NCBI RefSeq assembly: GCF_004152845.1
Contig: NZ_SEON01000008.1
Location: 1 to 64,000 of the forward strand
DNA: 64,000 nt
Direction: 5' to 3'
Origin: Sphingobium fuliginis
GTDB lineage: Bacteria > Pseudomonadota > Alphaproteobacteria > Sphingomonadales > Sphingomonadaceae
The translations under genes were made by a program, and so were the position numbers. How positions within the stretch are numbered: the first letter of the stretch is position 1; each line of letters begins with the position of its first letter. Positions 33,862 through 44,178 of this stretch are shown here, piece after piece. The notes under the pieces were generated by a model. That model ran no database searches, was not told where the DNA came from, and was given only the letters and a program-made list of their open reading frames with translations.

Positions 33862-34662
33862 TCAGGCGTCGGGACGCTTGCCGATGCCGACGCCGCCGTC
33901 GCTGAGCAGAACCGTTCCGGTCATGTATGCGGAATCGCGACGCGAAGCCAAAAGCGCGTAGAGACCTGCATGATCGTCCGGCTCGGCGATCCGCGCCAGT
34001 GGCGTCATGCCCGCGATCATTCCGTCCAGGCCAGGCATCTCCTCCATCTTGGTTTCGGAAAACCCGCCAGTCTTGGTGCCGCTGAGCGGAGTTCGGGTGC
34101 CGCCCGGCGCGACGCCATTGACCCTGATATCGGGTGTCAGTTCCCAGGCCAGCTGCCGGATCAGGCCAAGCACCGCGTGCTTCGATGCGACATACAGTGT
34201 CCCGCCGCCGCCAGTGTAGTAGCTCGACGTCGAGGCGGTAAAGACGATGCTGCCTTTGGTTTTCCTCAGTTCGGGAATCGCGGCGCGCGCACCGAAGAAA
34301 TACCCCTTCAGGTTGACGTCAAAGATTTCGTCGAATGTCTTTTCCAGAAGCTCGGGATCCTGCTGCTCAAGGGGCACCATGAAATCCCAGATCCCGACAT
34401 TGCCGACAAAGACATCCAGCTTGCCGAATGCCCCGACTGTCTCGGCGACGGCCCGGGCATTGTCTGCAAAGGAACGGACGTCGCCCGCGACCACGGCGAC
34501 CTTGTCACCGTGGCGCGAACGCACCAGCTGGGCCTGCTCGTCGTCTCGGACGAGCACACCAACCCTGGCCCCTTCTTCAATATAGCGGGCGACCACCGCC
34601 GCACCAATTCCGGTTGCGCCGCCAGTCAGCAGCGCAACCTGTCCTTCAAGCCTTGCAGACAA
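33862..34662 (-). CDS. bphB: cis-Dihydrodiol dehydrogenase, BphB/NahB-type SDR
   Basis: The start is TTG 34662 ([14 protein letters not shown]), 7 bases after AGGAG; GTG 34668 lies too close to it. The 266-residue SDR has [46 protein letters not shown], the YVASK active site and NGVAPGGT. The GNVGIWDF and [12 protein letters not shown] blocks are specific to biphenyl/naphthalene dihydrodiol dehydrogenases. It would make 2,3-dihydroxybiphenyl or 1,2-dihydroxynaphthalene with NAD+, the substrate of BphC at 49.9 kb. Confidence 0.92.
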   Translation of the reverse strand: MSARLEGQVALLTGGATGIGAAVVARYIEEGARVGVLVRDDEQAQLVRSRHGDKVAVVAGDVRSFADNARAVAETVGAFGKLDVFVGNVGIWDFMVPLEQQDPELLEKTFDEIFDVNLKGYFFGARAAIPELRKTKGSIVFTASTSSYYTGGGGTLYVASKHAVLGLIRQLAWELTPDIRVNGVAPGGTRTPLSGTKTGGFSETKMEEMPGLDGMIAGMTPLARIAEPDDHAGLYALLASRRDSAYMTGTVLLSDGGVGIGKRPDA

Positions 34663-34705
34663 TGCCACTCTCCTCTTCAAGCCGGTTGTGCGGGGTTGCT
34701 CGGCC

Positions 34706-36205
34706 TTACTGGTCGAACATCCCCACGCGACCTTCCTGCAGATTGATGACCACCGACTTCGTCTGCGTATAGTGGTGCAGCACCTCATGGCTGAATTCAC
34801 GGCCGAAACCGCTCTGCTTGTATCCGCCCAGCGGCATGTTGGGCTTGAGGTTGTAGTAACGGTTGACCCACACGGTTCCGGTTTCGAGCTTGCGGGCAAT
34901 CCGGTGCGCGCGGGAGATGTCCCTGGTCCAGACGCCACCGGCCAGGCCATAGGTCGTATCATTCGCCAGCGCCATCATATCGTCTTCGTCGTTCCAGGTC
35001 AGCACGCTGGTGACCGGGCCGAAGATTTCCTCGCGGGCGATACGCATCGAGTTGCTGACGTTGGTGAAGACCGTTGGCTTGATGAAATGCCCGTCGGCGA
35101 GGCTTTCGTTGCGACTGCCTCCGGTGAGGACCGTGGCACCTTCCTCGGTAGCCAGCTGAAGATAGCTCTGGACCTTGTCCATCTGCATCTGCGAAGCCTG
35201 CGCACCAAGCTGGGTGGCAAAGTCCAGAGGATCGCCCTGGCGGATGCCTTCGAGGGCCACCTTGAACTTGGCGAGGAACTCGTCCTGGATCGATTGGTGC
35301 AGGAACAGCCGCGAACCGGCCAGGCAGACCTCACCCTTGTTCAGCACCGTCGACATCGTGGCGCTCTCCACTGCCGCATCGATATCGGCATCCGCGCAAA
35401 CGATGTGCGCCGACTTGCCGCCCAATTCCAGAGTCTGGGGAATGATGTTCGAGGAAGCATACTGGATGATCCGGCGAGCCGTCGCCACCGAACCGGTGAA
35501 CGCGACCTTGCGGACATCCTCGTGGGTCACCAGCGCTTCACCGACGTCGGCGCCGTAACCGGTCACGACGTTGATTACGCCCGGGGGCAGAAGGTCGGCC
35601 ATTTCGACGAAGAATTCGATAACCGAAAGGCAGACGGTTTCCGCGGGCTTGAGCACCACCGTGTTGCCTGAAGCCAGGGCTGGCGCGATCTTGCAGGCCA
35701 TCATCAGGATCGGGACGTTCCATGGAATGATCTGCGCGCAAACGCCCAGCGGCTCGCGGTGGACGATGCCGATCGCATCGGGATAGTCCAGCGTCTGGCC
35801 GTGTAGGCCATAGGCTGCGCCGGCGAACACTTCGAATTGGCTTATAGCCTGCGGCATGTCAAAGTACATCGATTCGCGGATCGGCTTGCCGTTGTTCAGA
35901 GTTTCGAGCGTTGCGTAATGTTGGTGGCGCGCCTTGAGCCGACGGGCGACCTCGATCAGGATTTCCTGGCGCTCGGCGGGCGAGCTTTCCGACCACTTCG
36001 GGAAGGCGGCCTTGGCCGCCGCGACCGCGCGCTGAATGTCCTTGGCGTTGCCCGCCTGGATCTTGGTGAGCACCGCCCCGGTCGCCGGATTGATCAGGTC
36101 GATCGTCTTGCCGCTGTCACCCGAAACCCATTCACCGCCAATGAAGTGGCCGTATTCCGGCTTGATGCCGTATTCGTTTTCCGCGCTTTTCAGTTGAGTA
36201 GCCAT
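34706..36205 (-). CDS. Aldehyde dehydrogenase, benzaldehyde dehydrogenase candidate (XylC-like)
   Basis: The start is ATG 36205 after GGAAGGAG. The 499-residue ALDH has [31 protein letters not shown], the catalytic Glu in LELGGKSAH and the catalytic Cys in [10 protein letters not shown]. It lies between bphB and xylT in the meta-cleavage group. Downstream of XylMA the expected activity is oxidation of benzaldehydes to benzoates, and that is the preferred call. Salicylaldehyde from NahE is an alternative substrate. No benzyl-alcohol dehydrogenase (xylB) is seen in the window. Confidence 0.82.
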   Translation of the reverse strand: MATQLKSAENEYGIKPEYGHFIGGEWVSGDSGKTIDLINPATGAVLTKIQAGNAKDIQRAVAAAKAAFPKWSESSPAERQEILIEVARRLKARHQHYATLETLNNGKPIRESMYFDMPQAISQFEVFAGAAYGLHGQTLDYPDAIGIVHREPLGVCAQIIPWNVPILMMACKIAPALASGNTVVLKPAETVCLSVIEFFVEMADLLPPGVINVVTGYGADVGEALVTHEDVRKVAFTGSVATARRIIQYASSNIIPQTLELGGKSAHIVCADADIDAAVESATMSTVLNKGEVCLAGSRLFLHQSIQDEFLAKFKVALEGIRQGDPLDFATQLGAQASQMQMDKVQSYLQLATEEGATVLTGGSRNESLADGHFIKPTVFTNVSNSMRIAREEIFGPVTSVLTWNDEDDMMALANDTTYGLAGGVWTRDISRAHRIARKLETGTVWVNRYYNLKPNMPLGGYKQSGFGREFSHEVLHHYTQTKSVVINLQEGRVGMFDQ

Positions 36206-36224
36206 CTTAAAACTCCTTCCAATC

Positions 36225-36503
36225 TTATTCCACTGCAATGACCAGATCTTCGGCCGGGAACAGACGGCAAGCCAAGGCATAACCTGCCTGGCGATCGCTA
36301 TCCGACACCTTCGCCGCACTCATCTTGCCGGTCCGGTAATCGCCTTCGACTACCCTCACCCGGCAAATTCCGCATCCGCCGCCCCGGCAACCAACCCCGA
36401 TATCGCCGGCACCACAACGTTCCATTGCGAGGAGGACCCGCTCGTCCCCGCCGCAGGTGAACTCGCCGCCGCCGACCACGCGGATTTGATAGAGGCCGGT
36501 CAC
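36225..36503 (-). CDS. xylT: Plant-type 2Fe-2S ferredoxin, XylT-like
   Basis: The start is GTG 36503. The 92-residue protein is a chloroplast-type ferredoxin with cluster ligands in CRGGGCGICRV and a final Cys in YALACRLFP; the first part is YQIRVVGGGEFTCGGDERVLLAM. XylT/DmpQ/NahT ferredoxins reduce the oxidised iron of catechol 2,3-dioxygenase and so rescue it from inactivation by 4-methylcatechol. It lies 4 bases after xylH in the same operon as xylE. Confidence 0.87.
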   Translation of the reverse strand: MTGLYQIRVVGGGEFTCGGDERVLLAMERCGAGDIGVGCRGGGCGICRVRVVEGDYRTGKMSAAKVSDSDRQAGYALACRLFPAEDLVIAVE

Positions 36504-36507
36504 GGTC

Positions 36508-36720
36508 CTAGCCTTGTCGAGCCGCCTTCGCGGCCGCTTTGGCAGCGAAGGTCTCTCCACCCACCGCGAAATGGCCCGGCGGCATCTCGCGCAGGATGAT
36601 GCGAACCGATTCGCGCGGCGCACCGATCGCTTCGATGGCGGCAGCGGTCAAAGCCTGGATCAACCGCTCCTTGTCGTCGGAAGTCCTCCCTTCGAGCAAG
36701 TTGACCTCGATGATCGGCAT
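36508..36720 (-). CDS. xylH: 4-Oxalocrotonate tautomerase
   Basis: This 70-residue protein begins MPIIEVNLLEGRT, giving the catalytic amino-terminal Pro1 after Met removal. KERLIQALTAAAIEAIGAPRESVRIILREMP includes the conserved Arg residues. It isomerises the enol to the keto form of 4-oxalocrotonate in the dehydrogenative branch of the meta pathway and works as a homohexamer. It abuts xylI directly. Confidence 0.93.
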   Translation of the reverse strand: MPIIEVNLLEGRTSDDKERLIQALTAAAIEAIGAPRESVRIILREMPPGHFAVGGETFAAKAAAKAARQG

Positions 36721-37491
36721 TCAGGCCTCCACCTGGAACATGACCGAACCCAGCCCCTGGACGGTCGTGCGCACCGTTTGACCAGGTGCCAGATTGGGCG
36801 CGGCGGTAATCCCGCCCGCCATCACGATGTCTCCGGCCGAAATCTCCTCACCAGCTTCGGAAACAAGCCTGGCTGCCGCGACCAGCGAGCGCAGGGGGTG
36901 GCCGAGAATCGCGGCGGTCGAGCCGATTTGCTTCACTTCCCCGTCGATTTCGAGGTAAACGCCGAGGTTCGAGAAATCCATCGCGGGATCGTTCCAGGAA
37001 CCGATCACCAGCCCGGACGACGAGGTATTGTCGGCGATGACATCGGACAACGCGAACTTGAAGTTCTCATAGCGGCTGTCGATGATTTCCATGGCTGGGG
37101 CAATCGCCTCGACCGCCGCCAGCGCGGCCGCCGCCGTCACTTTGCCGGCCAGCGTCGCCTTCATCAGGAAGGCGACTTCAGGCTCGACCCGCGGATGGAC
37201 AAAACGCGCCCGCGACATGGCCGTGCCCTCCTCGATCAGCATGGCATCGGTCAATCGCCCCCAGGCGACCTCGTCGACCCCGACCTGCAGCATCTTGGCG
37301 CGGCTCGTCAGCCCCATCTTGACCCCGATGCGGCGTTCGCCCCGCGCCAGCCGCCGATCGACCGACAGCTGCTGGACCCGGTAGGCATCCGCGACGCTCA
37401 GGTCGGGATCGGTATGGGTGAGCTGCGGTGTGGCACGCGCGTGCAAAGCGGCGCTGTCGAGGATTTCGGCGTATCGCTCAAGTTTGTCCAT
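36721..37491 (-). CDS. xylI: 4-Oxalocrotonate decarboxylase
   Basis: This 256-residue protein of the hydratase/decarboxylase (FAH-related) family reads DAYRVQQLSVDRRLARGERRIGVKMGLTSRAKM, PRVEPEVAFLM (metal-binding Glu residues) and EIIDSRYENFKFALSDVIADNTSSSGLV. The DVIADNTSSSG pattern is the XylI/DmpH type. It decarboxylates 4-oxalocrotonate to 2-hydroxypenta-2,4-dienoate and is known to work as a complex with the hydratase XylJ, encoded 2 kb away in the same operon. Confidence 0.9.
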   Translation of the reverse strand: MDKLERYAEILDSAALHARATPQLTHTDPDLSVADAYRVQQLSVDRRLARGERRIGVKMGLTSRAKMLQVGVDEVAWGRLTDAMLIEEGTAMSRARFVHPRVEPEVAFLMKATLAGKVTAAAALAAVEAIAPAMEIIDSRYENFKFALSDVIADNTSSSGLVIGSWNDPAMDFSNLGVYLEIDGEVKQIGSTAAILGHPLRSLVAAARLVSEAGEEISAGDIVMAGGITAAPNLAPGQTVRTTVQGLGSVMFQVEA

Positions 37492-37500
37492 TGCCTTGGC

Positions 37501-38532
37501 CTATGCTGCACGTGCGGAAACAAGATCGAGCGCGACATCGACGATCATGTCTTCCTGCCCCCCGACCATCCGGCGCTTGCCCAGTTCGATCAGGATTTCG
37601 CGCGTATCCAGCCCATACTGTTCGGCGGCCTTTTCCGCGTGACGCAGGAAGCTCGAATAGACCCCGGCATAGCCCAGGCTCAGCGTTTCGCGATCCACCC
37701 GCACCGGGCGATCCTGCAACGGACGGATGATGTCCTCCGCCGCGTCCATCAGCGACATGACATCGCAGCCATGGTTCCAGCCCTTGCGATCAGCGGCGGC
37801 GACGAACACCTCGAGCGGCGCATTGCCGGCCCCTGCCCCCATTCCGGCAAGGCTCGCATCGATCCGCACCGCGCCTTCCTGAGCCGCGACGATAGAATTG
37901 GCCACACCGAGCGAAAGGTTATGGTGGGCGTGGATGCCGCGCTGGGTTTCCGGCTTGAGGACGCGGTCATAGGCCCGCAGGCGATCGCGCACCCCGTCCA
38001 TGTCGAGCGCGCCGCCGCTGTCGGTCACATAGACGCAATGCGCCCCATAGCTTTCCATCAGCAGGGCCTGCTGCGCCAGCGCCTCGGCATCGATCATGTG
38101 GCTCATCATCAGGAAGCCCGAGACATCCATGCCGAGGTCGCGGGCAATGCCGATGTGCTGCTTGGCGACGTCGGCCTCGGTGCAATGGGTCGCCACCCGC
38201 ACCGAGCGCACGCCGAGCGCATAGGCGCGGCGGAGTTCCTCGACCGTGCCGATACCCGGCACCAGCAATGTGGTCAGCACGGCGTTCTTGATCACGTCGG
38301 CGGCGGCCTCGATCCACTCCCAGTCGGTATGCGCACCGAACCCGTAGTTGAACGACGTGCCGTTGAGGCCATCGCCGTGCGACACCTCGATCGCATCGAC
38401 GCCGGCATCGTCCAGCGCCTTGGCAATGGTGCGGACACTTTCGGTGCCGTACATGTGAAGAATGGCATGCATGCCGTCACGCAGGGTGACGTCCTGGATG
38501 TAGAGCTTTCCGGTTTCGGGATTGAAGGTCAT
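37501..38532 (-). CDS. xylK: 4-Hydroxy-2-oxovalerate aldolase
   Basis: This 343-residue DmpG/BphI-type aldolase has the active-site [10 protein letters not shown] near the N-terminus, [15 protein letters not shown] and the metal-binding [13 protein letters not shown]. The C-terminal domain [23 protein letters not shown] contacts the partner dehydrogenase. It splits 4-hydroxy-2-oxovalerate to pyruvate and acetaldehyde and channels the aldehyde to XylQ. It overlaps xylQ by 4 bases. Confidence 0.95.
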   Translation of the reverse strand: MTFNPETGKLYIQDVTLRDGMHAILHMYGTESVRTIAKALDDAGVDAIEVSHGDGLNGTSFNYGFGAHTDWEWIEAAADVIKNAVLTTLLVPGIGTVEELRRAYALGVRSVRVATHCTEADVAKQHIGIARDLGMDVSGFLMMSHMIDAEALAQQALLMESYGAHCVYVTDSGGALDMDGVRDRLRAYDRVLKPETQRGIHAHHNLSLGVANSIVAAQEGAVRIDASLAGMGAGAGNAPLEVFVAAADRKGWNHGCDVMSLMDAAEDIIRPLQDRPVRVDRETLSLGYAGVYSSFLRHAEKAAEQYGLDTREILIELGKRRMVGGQEDMIVDVALDLVSARAA

Positions 38533-39467
38533 GCTGCCACCTTTTCAAGGCGTTGTTGGGCCAGACGCTCACCCGCTGCCTTGGCGGCGGCGGTCATGAT
38601 GTCGAGGTTGCCGGAATACTTCGGAAGATAGTCGCCAGCGCCCTCGACCTCGAGGAACACGCTGGTCTTCAGGCCGACGAATTCGCCGTATCCGGGGATC
38701 TTCAGCGGCCGGTTCGAGCCGAACCGTTCGAACTGCACTTCCTGCTTGAGGCGATAGCCGGGCACATAGGCTTGCACGGTTTCGACCATTTCCTTGACCG
38801 AGGCGCGGATGGCGTCCTCGTCCACCTGATCGGTCAGCGTGAAGATCGTGTCACGCATGATCATCGGCGGTTCGGCGGGATTGAGGATGATGATCGCCCG
38901 GCCGCGGCCGGCACCGCCCACTATCTCGATCGCCTTCGCGGTGGTCCGGGTGAATTCGTCGATGTTCGCGCGGGTGCCGGGCCCGGCAGAACGCGAGGAC
39001 ACCGACGCGACGATTTCAGCGTAATGAACCGGGGTCACCCGAGAAACCGCGGCGACAATGGGAATGGTCGCCTGACCGCCGCAGGTGACCATGTTGACAT
39101 TGCGGATTTCGCTGTCGAGCACTCCGCCGACCGGCGGGACAAAAAACGGCCCGATCGCGGCAGGGGTCAGATCGACAACCAGCTTGCCGTCGGCTTGCAG
39201 GGCCGCATCGTGTTCCTTGTGGGCGTAGGCCGAAGTCGCATCGAATGCGATGCCAATCTCGGGATAGGCCGGCAGCTTACGCAGCCCTTCAATACCCTCA
39301 TGGGTTGTCGCCACGCCGCGTTCGCGGGCCATGGCGAGGCCTTCCGAGGCCGGGTCGATCCCGACCACCGCCGCCAGTTCAAGGGTATCGGACCCCTTGA
39401 GCAGCTTGATCATCAAATCGGTACCAATATTTCCGGAGCCGATGATGGCGCATTTCATCTTGGTCAT
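38529..39467 (-). CDS. xylQ: Acylating acetaldehyde dehydrogenase
   Basis: The start is ATG 39467 ([15 protein letters not shown]); the frame is open to 39560. The 312-residue DmpF/BphJ protein has a Rossmann fold at the N-terminus, the catalytic Cys in [13 protein letters not shown] and a C-terminal [16 protein letters not shown]. It converts acetaldehyde, NAD+ and CoA to acetyl-CoA and forms a channelling complex with the aldolase XylK, whose gene overlaps. Confidence 0.95.
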   Translation of the reverse strand: MTKMKCAIIGSGNIGTDLMIKLLKGSDTLELAAVVGIDPASEGLAMARERGVATTHEGIEGLRKLPAYPEIGIAFDATSAYAHKEHDAALQADGKLVVDLTPAAIGPFFVPPVGGVLDSEIRNVNMVTCGGQATIPIVAAVSRVTPVHYAEIVASVSSRSAGPGTRANIDEFTRTTAKAIEIVGGAGRGRAIIILNPAEPPMIMRDTIFTLTDQVDEDAIRASVKEMVETVQAYVPGYRLKQEVQFERFGSNRPLKIPGYGEFVGLKTSVFLEVEGAGDYLPKYSGNLDIMTAAAKAAGERLAQQRLEKVAA

Positions 39468-39492
39468 TCTTCGATCTCTCCGTTCATCTGCG

Positions 39493-40305
39493 TCAGCCGG
39501 CCTCGGCAGCGAAAGCCGCCCGCACCGTTCCGACGCCATTGATTCTCGCTTCCACGACATCGCCGCGCGCGATCCCGGCCATGGGCCCGAGCGCGCCGGA
39601 CAGGATCACGTCGCCTTCAAGCAGCGGGCGTCCGACCCGGGCCATCACCCGCGCCAGCCACAGCGATGCGGTGATCGGGCTGCCGAGGCAGGCAATCCCC
39701 GCCCCCACCGAGATCGGCTCGCCCTTTACCTCCATCACCATGCCGCATTCGCGCAGGTCGAGCGCTTCGAGCTTGCGCGGCACCGCACCCAGCACGAACA
39801 GCCCGCTCGAGGCGTTGTCGGCGACGGTGTCCCAGATGCGGATGTCCCAGTTGGCAACGCGGCTATCGACGATCTCGATCGCGGGTACGACATATTCGAC
39901 CGCGCGGATCATCTCGGCGGTGGTGAGATCGGGATAGGGCAGATCCCGGCCGACCACGATCGCGATTTCGGCCTCGACCTTGGGCTGGATGACCTGATCG
40001 AGCGAGATCGGAATCCCCTCGGGCACGTCCATGTCCGAAAACAGCATGCCGTAATCGGGCTGGTCGACGCCAAGCTGGCGCTGGACCGCCAGCGAGGTCA
40101 GGCCGATCTTGCGGCCGACCAGGCGCCGTCCGCTGTCAAGGGCGTGCCGAGTGTTGATTTCCTGCACGGCGTAGGCGGCATCCACGCCGCCGGCCGAAAT
40201 GAGATCGCGAATCGGCGCCACCGGCTTGCCGCTGGCAGCCGCGCCCCGCAATTGCTCGGCCGCCTGTTGGATGGCAGTGGGATCGATAGTGGTTTCAGTC
40301 GTCAT
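39493..40305 (-). CDS. xylJ: 2-Hydroxypenta-2,4-dienoate hydratase
   Basis: This 270-residue XylJ/DmpE/BphH-type hydratase has [42 protein letters not shown] (metal ligands), [15 protein letters not shown] and [15 protein letters not shown]. It adds water to 2-hydroxypenta-2,4-dienoate to give 4-hydroxy-2-oxovalerate. Expected partner of XylI. Spaced 25 bases from xylQ and 4 from xylG. Confidence 0.93.
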   Translation of the reverse strand: MTTETTIDPTAIQQAAEQLRGAAASGKPVAPIRDLISAGGVDAAYAVQEINTRHALDSGRRLVGRKIGLTSLAVQRQLGVDQPDYGMLFSDMDVPEGIPISLDQVIQPKVEAEIAIVVGRDLPYPDLTTAEMIRAVEYVVPAIEIVDSRVANWDIRIWDTVADNASSGLFVLGAVPRKLEALDLRECGMVMEVKGEPISVGAGIACLGSPITASLWLARVMARVGRPLLEGDVILSGALGPMAGIARGDVVEARINGVGTVRAAFAAEAG

Positions 40306-40309
40306 GGTC

Positions 40310-41794
40310 TCAAAGCTTCACGCAGATGTTTTCGGTTTCCGTGTAGAATTCGAGGCTGTGCACGCCGCCTTCGCGGCCGATCCCGGAATGTCCCGAACCG
40401 CCGAATGCGGTGCGCAGATCCCGCAGGAACCAGCAATTGACCCAGCAGACGCCAACCTGCATCGAGGCGGCGACCCGGTGCGCCCGCGAGAGGTTTTCGG
40501 TCCAGATCGTCGCGCACAATCCGTAGTCGGTGTCGTTGGCCAGGCCGATCACCTCGTCTTCGGCATCGAAGGGAATGACCCCGCAGCACGGGCCGAAGAT
40601 TTCTTCGCGCATCACCGAACTGTCGTGCGCCAGGCCTGTCCACAACGTTGGCTCGACATAAAAGCCGCCCGCTTCATCCCCAGAAATCGCGGGAACCCCG
40701 CCCCCGGTGACGACAGTGGCGCCTTCGGCCACCGCGCGCGCATAGTATCCCAGCACCTTTTCCTGATGCTCGGCACTGATCAGCGGACCAAGATAGGCTG
40801 GATCGCCGGTCGCTCCTGGTTTGAACGCCTTGGCCGCCACCGTCATCCGCTTCACGAATTCGTCGAAAACCGGCCGTTCGACATAGACCCGCTCGGTCCC
40901 GAGGCAGACCTGCCCGGTGTTCAGAAATACCGAACGCGACAATCCTTCGACCACCTTGTCGAGATCGGCGTCGGCAAACACGACGGCCGGATTCTTACCG
41001 CCCAGCTCGAACGAAATGTCGCGCACCCCGACCGCGGCCTTCTGCATGATCGCCTGGCCGGTGCCGGTTTCGCCGGTGAATGTGATTGCATCGATGTCGG
41101 GGTTCGAGGTCAGGAATTCACCGGCCGAACCCGCCCCGAAACCGTGCACCACGTTGTAGACCCCTTCGGGCATCCCGACCGCGTTCATGACCTCACCGAG
41201 CAGCGCCGCGGTCCGCGGCGTCTCTTCGGATGGCTTGACCACAACCGTGTTGCCGCAAGCCAGGGCAGGTCCAACCTTCCAGGTCATCAGCAGCAGGGGA
41301 AAGTTCCACGGGCAGATCACCGCGATCACACCCTTGGGCTTGCGCACCGCGTAGTTGAGCGCCTGCCCGCCATCGGGCGTTGCCGTTGCAAAGGATTCGG
41401 TCGGGGTCGTCGAAATGACGTCGGCAAACATCCGGAAGTTCGCAGCACCGCGCGGAATGTCGATATGCGAGGCGACATGGCGCGGCTTGCCGGTATCCGC
41501 CACTTCGGCTGCGAGGAAATCGTCCGCGCGGCGCTCGATCTCGGTGGCGACCGCGGAGATGAGCTTGACCCGTTCCGCCGTGGTCATCTTGCCCCAGGGG
41601 CCGTTGAGCGCCGCCTTGGCCGCGGCAACCGCATCGGCCACGTCGGCCTCGCTCGCCTCGTGGACAGTACCGATCCGAAGGCCGGTCGCAGGAGCGAAAT
41701 TGTCGAAGGTCTTGCCGGTGCTTCCACGGCGATATGCGCCCCCGATGAAATTCAGGATGGTGTCGGTAACGGCCGGGGTAATCTCATTTGCCAT
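40310..41794 (-). CDS. xylG: 2-Hydroxymuconic semialdehyde dehydrogenase
   Basis: This 494-residue ALDH of the XylG/DmpC group has NFIGGAYRRGSTGKTFDNFAPATG at the N-terminus, ICPWNFPLLLMTWKVGPALACGN, catalytic Glu in FELGGKNPAVVF and catalytic Cys in LNTGQVCLGTERVYVE. The C-terminal VCWVNCWFLRDLRTAFGG segment is characteristic of this subfamily. It oxidises the ring-cleavage product of catechol to 4-oxalocrotonate with NAD+. Confidence 0.94.
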   Translation of the reverse strand: MANEITPAVTDTILNFIGGAYRRGSTGKTFDNFAPATGLRIGTVHEASEADVADAVAAAKAALNGPWGKMTTAERVKLISAVATEIERRADDFLAAEVADTGKPRHVASHIDIPRGAANFRMFADVISTTPTESFATATPDGGQALNYAVRKPKGVIAVICPWNFPLLLMTWKVGPALACGNTVVVKPSEETPRTAALLGEVMNAVGMPEGVYNVVHGFGAGSAGEFLTSNPDIDAITFTGETGTGQAIMQKAAVGVRDISFELGGKNPAVVFADADLDKVVEGLSRSVFLNTGQVCLGTERVYVERPVFDEFVKRMTVAAKAFKPGATGDPAYLGPLISAEHQEKVLGYYARAVAEGATVVTGGGVPAISGDEAGGFYVEPTLWTGLAHDSSVMREEIFGPCCGVIPFDAEDEVIGLANDTDYGLCATIWTENLSRAHRVAASMQVGVCWVNCWFLRDLRTAFGGSGHSGIGREGGVHSLEFYTETENICVKL

Positions 41795-41847
41795 GGGCTC
41801 TTCAATTCTCCGTAGCGTCTTGTTTCAGTGCGGCGATGGCCGGACGC

Positions 41848-42279
41848 TCAATATTCCGTCGCCCCGATCGAGATGAGGGCTGCGTTTGCGCACTGCGTAT
41901 CCAGTTCTTCGGTTCCGCCCGACACTCCGATCGCGCCGACGATTTCGCCGGCGATCGCGATCGGCAGCCCGCCGCCGAACATGGCGATTCCGGGCTTCGC
42001 GGCGATACCTCCGCTTAGCGCGGGATTGCCTGCGACCATCTTGTAGACGTCCGGCGACGGAACCTTGAAGCTGGCAGCGGTATAGGCCTTGTCCTGCGCG
42101 ATCTGAGAGGAGGGAAACGGGGCCCCGGTGGCGCGCAACAGGGCGACCAGTTCCCCGGTGGCGCCAACCACTGCGGCGACGAGGGGACAGCCCGCCTCGC
42201 CGCCTTTCGCCACCGCGACCTGCACCGCCTTGGCGGCAAGATCGTGTCCCACCGACCGGATTGTCGCCACTCCATTCAT
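41848..42279 (-). CDS. GlcG/HbpS (DUF336) family small protein
   Basis: The start is ATG 42279 (MNGVATIRSVG), 2 bases after the xylE stop; the frame is open to 42363. The 143-residue protein has the DUF336 layout: LAAKAVQVAVAKGG, VAAVVGATGELVALLRATGAPFPSSQIAQDKAYTAASF and GGLPIAIAGEIVGAIGVSGG. Family members bind haem or cobalamin-related ligands or have unclear roles, and they often appear inside meta-cleavage operons between xylG and xylE. A function in protecting or assisting the extradiol enzyme is possible but unproven. Confidence 0.85.
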   Translation of the reverse strand: MNGVATIRSVGHDLAAKAVQVAVAKGGEAGCPLVAAVVGATGELVALLRATGAPFPSSQIAQDKAYTAASFKVPSPDVYKMVAGNPALSGGIAAKPGIAMFGGGLPIAIAGEIVGAIGVSGGTEELDTQCANAALISIGATEY

Positions 42280-42281
42280 GC

Positions 42282-43205
42282 TCAGGTGTTCACCGTCATG
42301 AAGCGGTCGTTGAGCGCCTTCTCGTAATAGAAGATCGCCTTGCCGGCATTCTCGGCCTGCCACATCCGGCGCGGATTATCGGGATAATAGGTGTAGCCGC
42401 CGCTGAACGTCTCGTTGCGGTTGCCCGAGGGGTCGAAGAAGTAGATCGTCTGCCCGCGTGTGATCCCATGGCGGGTCGGGCCGATATCGAGCGAAATGTC
42501 GTAGCGGCTGATGATGTCCGCCGCATGACCGACATCGTGCCAGGATTCGAGGTTGAACGATGTGTGATGGATCCGTCCGTCCTCGGGATAGCCCAGAAAC
42601 GCCACGTCATGCGCCTTGTTGCTGCATGACAGGAAGATGCCCAGCCGAGTGCCGGACCCTTCGTCCACCAATTCCTCGGCCACCGAAAAATCGAGAGCCT
42701 CGACAAAAATCTTCGCGCTCGCCGAAATATCGACACCATTGAGGGCGCAGTGATCGAACCTGGTCGCGCGCATACCGCGCGGTTCGGCGATCCAGACGTC
42801 CGGATTGCGCACGGCCGGACCGGTCTCGGACAGCTCCATCTCGGCATAGAGATCGAACACGTGGGAGGTTGGCGTATTGAAGCGGATCTTGCGGCCAACA
42901 CCAGGATCCTCTCCGGCCGCAATCACGTCGACATGAACCCCGATGTCGAGCAGGCGTTCGGCAAAGTGGTCGAGATCGGCATCCCTGGCGACCTTGAAGG
43001 CCATCCGGTCGAGCCCGGCAGAATCGGCTTCGCGCAGAATGATGCTGTGGCGATCGAACTCGTCGAAGGCCTGGAAGAAAGCCCTGCCTCCCTCGACGCT
43101 CACCAGGTTGAGGCCGATACGGTCACGATAGTGCTGGATTGCCTCATCCAGATCGAGGACGCGCAACTGGACATAGCCAGGGCGAAGTACACCGGTCAGC
43201 GCCAT
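42282..43205 (-). CDS. xylE: Catechol 2,3-dioxygenase
   Basis: This 307-residue type I extradiol dioxygenase is close to the 307-residue TOL XylE. The iron ligands are His152 (RFDHCALNG), His214 (RIHHTSFNLES) and Glu265 (NRNETFSGGYTYYPD). It cleaves catechol and methylcatechols to 2-hydroxymuconic semialdehydes. It lies between the hydrolase xylF and the DUF336 gene. Its Fe(II) would be kept reduced by the XylT ferredoxin encoded 6 kb downstream in the same transcript. Confidence 0.95.
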   Translation of the reverse strand: MALTGVLRPGYVQLRVLDLDEAIQHYRDRIGLNLVSVEGGRAFFQAFDEFDRHSIILREADSAGLDRMAFKVARDADLDHFAERLLDIGVHVDVIAAGEDPGVGRKIRFNTPTSHVFDLYAEMELSETGPAVRNPDVWIAEPRGMRATRFDHCALNGVDISASAKIFVEALDFSVAEELVDEGSGTRLGIFLSCSNKAHDVAFLGYPEDGRIHHTSFNLESWHDVGHAADIISRYDISLDIGPTRHGITRGQTIYFFDPSGNRNETFSGGYTYYPDNPRRMWQAENAGKAIFYYEKALNDRFMTVNT

Positions 43206-43224
43206 TTCAGTTCTCCTTGTCCCT

Positions 43225-44076
43225 TCAGGCCTTGAGGCCGTTCTCGAAAAATTCGGCCACCATGCGGTTGAAGCTCGTCATCCGTTCGATCTGAACCCAG
43301 TGGCCGCATTCCGCGAACACGTGCAGGTCGGCGCGCGGCAACAGGCTGGCCAGGCGAACGGTCGATTCCAGCGGAATCACCTGGTCGAACAGGCCATGCA
43401 GGATGAGCGTTTCGTGCTTTAGCGCCGCCACGTCTTCCTCGCGGCTTGCCAGCATCGCGATGTTGCGCTGCCGGTCAGCCCCGCCGAACGTCGCGTGATA
43501 CGGCTCATGCGCTTCGGGACGCGCACTCGCTTCATAGCGCGACTGGACCAGGTCTTCGGTCAGCCGGCTGTGATCCCAGGCGAGGTACTTGAGCGAGGTG
43601 CGCATTTCCTCCAGCGAAGGCTGGTAGCCCCAGACCAGGTCGAGCGCAGGCGTGATCGGGAAATCGAGCCCTGCCGGCCCCATCAGCACCGCCCTTTCGA
43701 CCCGATCGGGATGCGCGATCATGAACGCCAGGGTTATGCCGCCGCCGAAGGAATTGCCGACCATCGAGACCTTGTCGATCCCGAGGCTATCGAGCAGCGA
43801 TGCGACCTGATCGACCCACACCCGCTTATCTTCGATCCGGCCCTTCGAAGCCGAATAGCCAAACCCGAACATGTCGGGCGCGATGACCCTGAAGCGCTTC
43901 GCTAGCTCGGGCATGTTGAGCCGCCAATTGGCCCAGGCAGTCACCCCGGGTCCCGATCCGTGGATCAGCAGGACCGGTGCGCCATCGCCCAAATCGTGAT
44001 AATTCGTGACGCTGCCATCAACCGTGATGGACTTGCCAATCTCCGGGCGTGCGATGTCGTTGGCTACGGCAGTCAT
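43225..44076 (-). CDS. xylF: 2-Hydroxymuconic semialdehyde hydrolase
   Basis: This 283-residue alpha/beta hydrolase is of the XylF/DmpD/BphD group. It has the oxyanion segment LLIHGSGPGVTAWANWR, nucleophile elbow GNSFGG with Ser109, an Asp near HGLFDQVIP and His in ECGHWVQIER. It hydrolyses ring-cleavage products of catechol (formate release) or, if broad, of dihydroxybiphenyl (benzoate release). No separate bphD is in the window, so this enzyme may serve both routes. It is the first gene of the leftward meta-cleavage operon, with 181 bases of promoter region upstream. Confidence 0.92.
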   Translation of the reverse strand: MTAVANDIARPEIGKSITVDGSVTNYHDLGDGAPVLLIHGSGPGVTAWANWRLNMPELAKRFRVIAPDMFGFGYSASKGRIEDKRVWVDQVASLLDSLGIDKVSMVGNSFGGGITLAFMIAHPDRVERAVLMGPAGLDFPITPALDLVWGYQPSLEEMRTSLKYLAWDHSRLTEDLVQSRYEASARPEAHEPYHATFGGADRQRNIAMLASREEDVAALKHETLILHGLFDQVIPLESTVRLASLLPRADLHVFAECGHWVQIERMTSFNRMVAEFFENGLKA

Positions 44077-44178
44077 GGCTCTCCCAATCGATATTCAACT
44101 GTTTTTTGACGCTAGCATTGCCTGTGTTCGCGCGAGGTCATGCACACAGCTTTCGCGTCCATCCGATTTCTCGTTACT

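Noticed and set aside
36514..38631. 705-codon plus-strand open frame opposite xylH, xylI and xylK
   Set aside because: It is the reverse-strand shadow of three well-identified genes, with His/Arg-rich low-complexity product and no ribosome site.
40199..41815. 538-codon plus-strand open frame opposite xylG
   Set aside because: Shadow of xylG with no homology; typical of high-G+C third-position bias.
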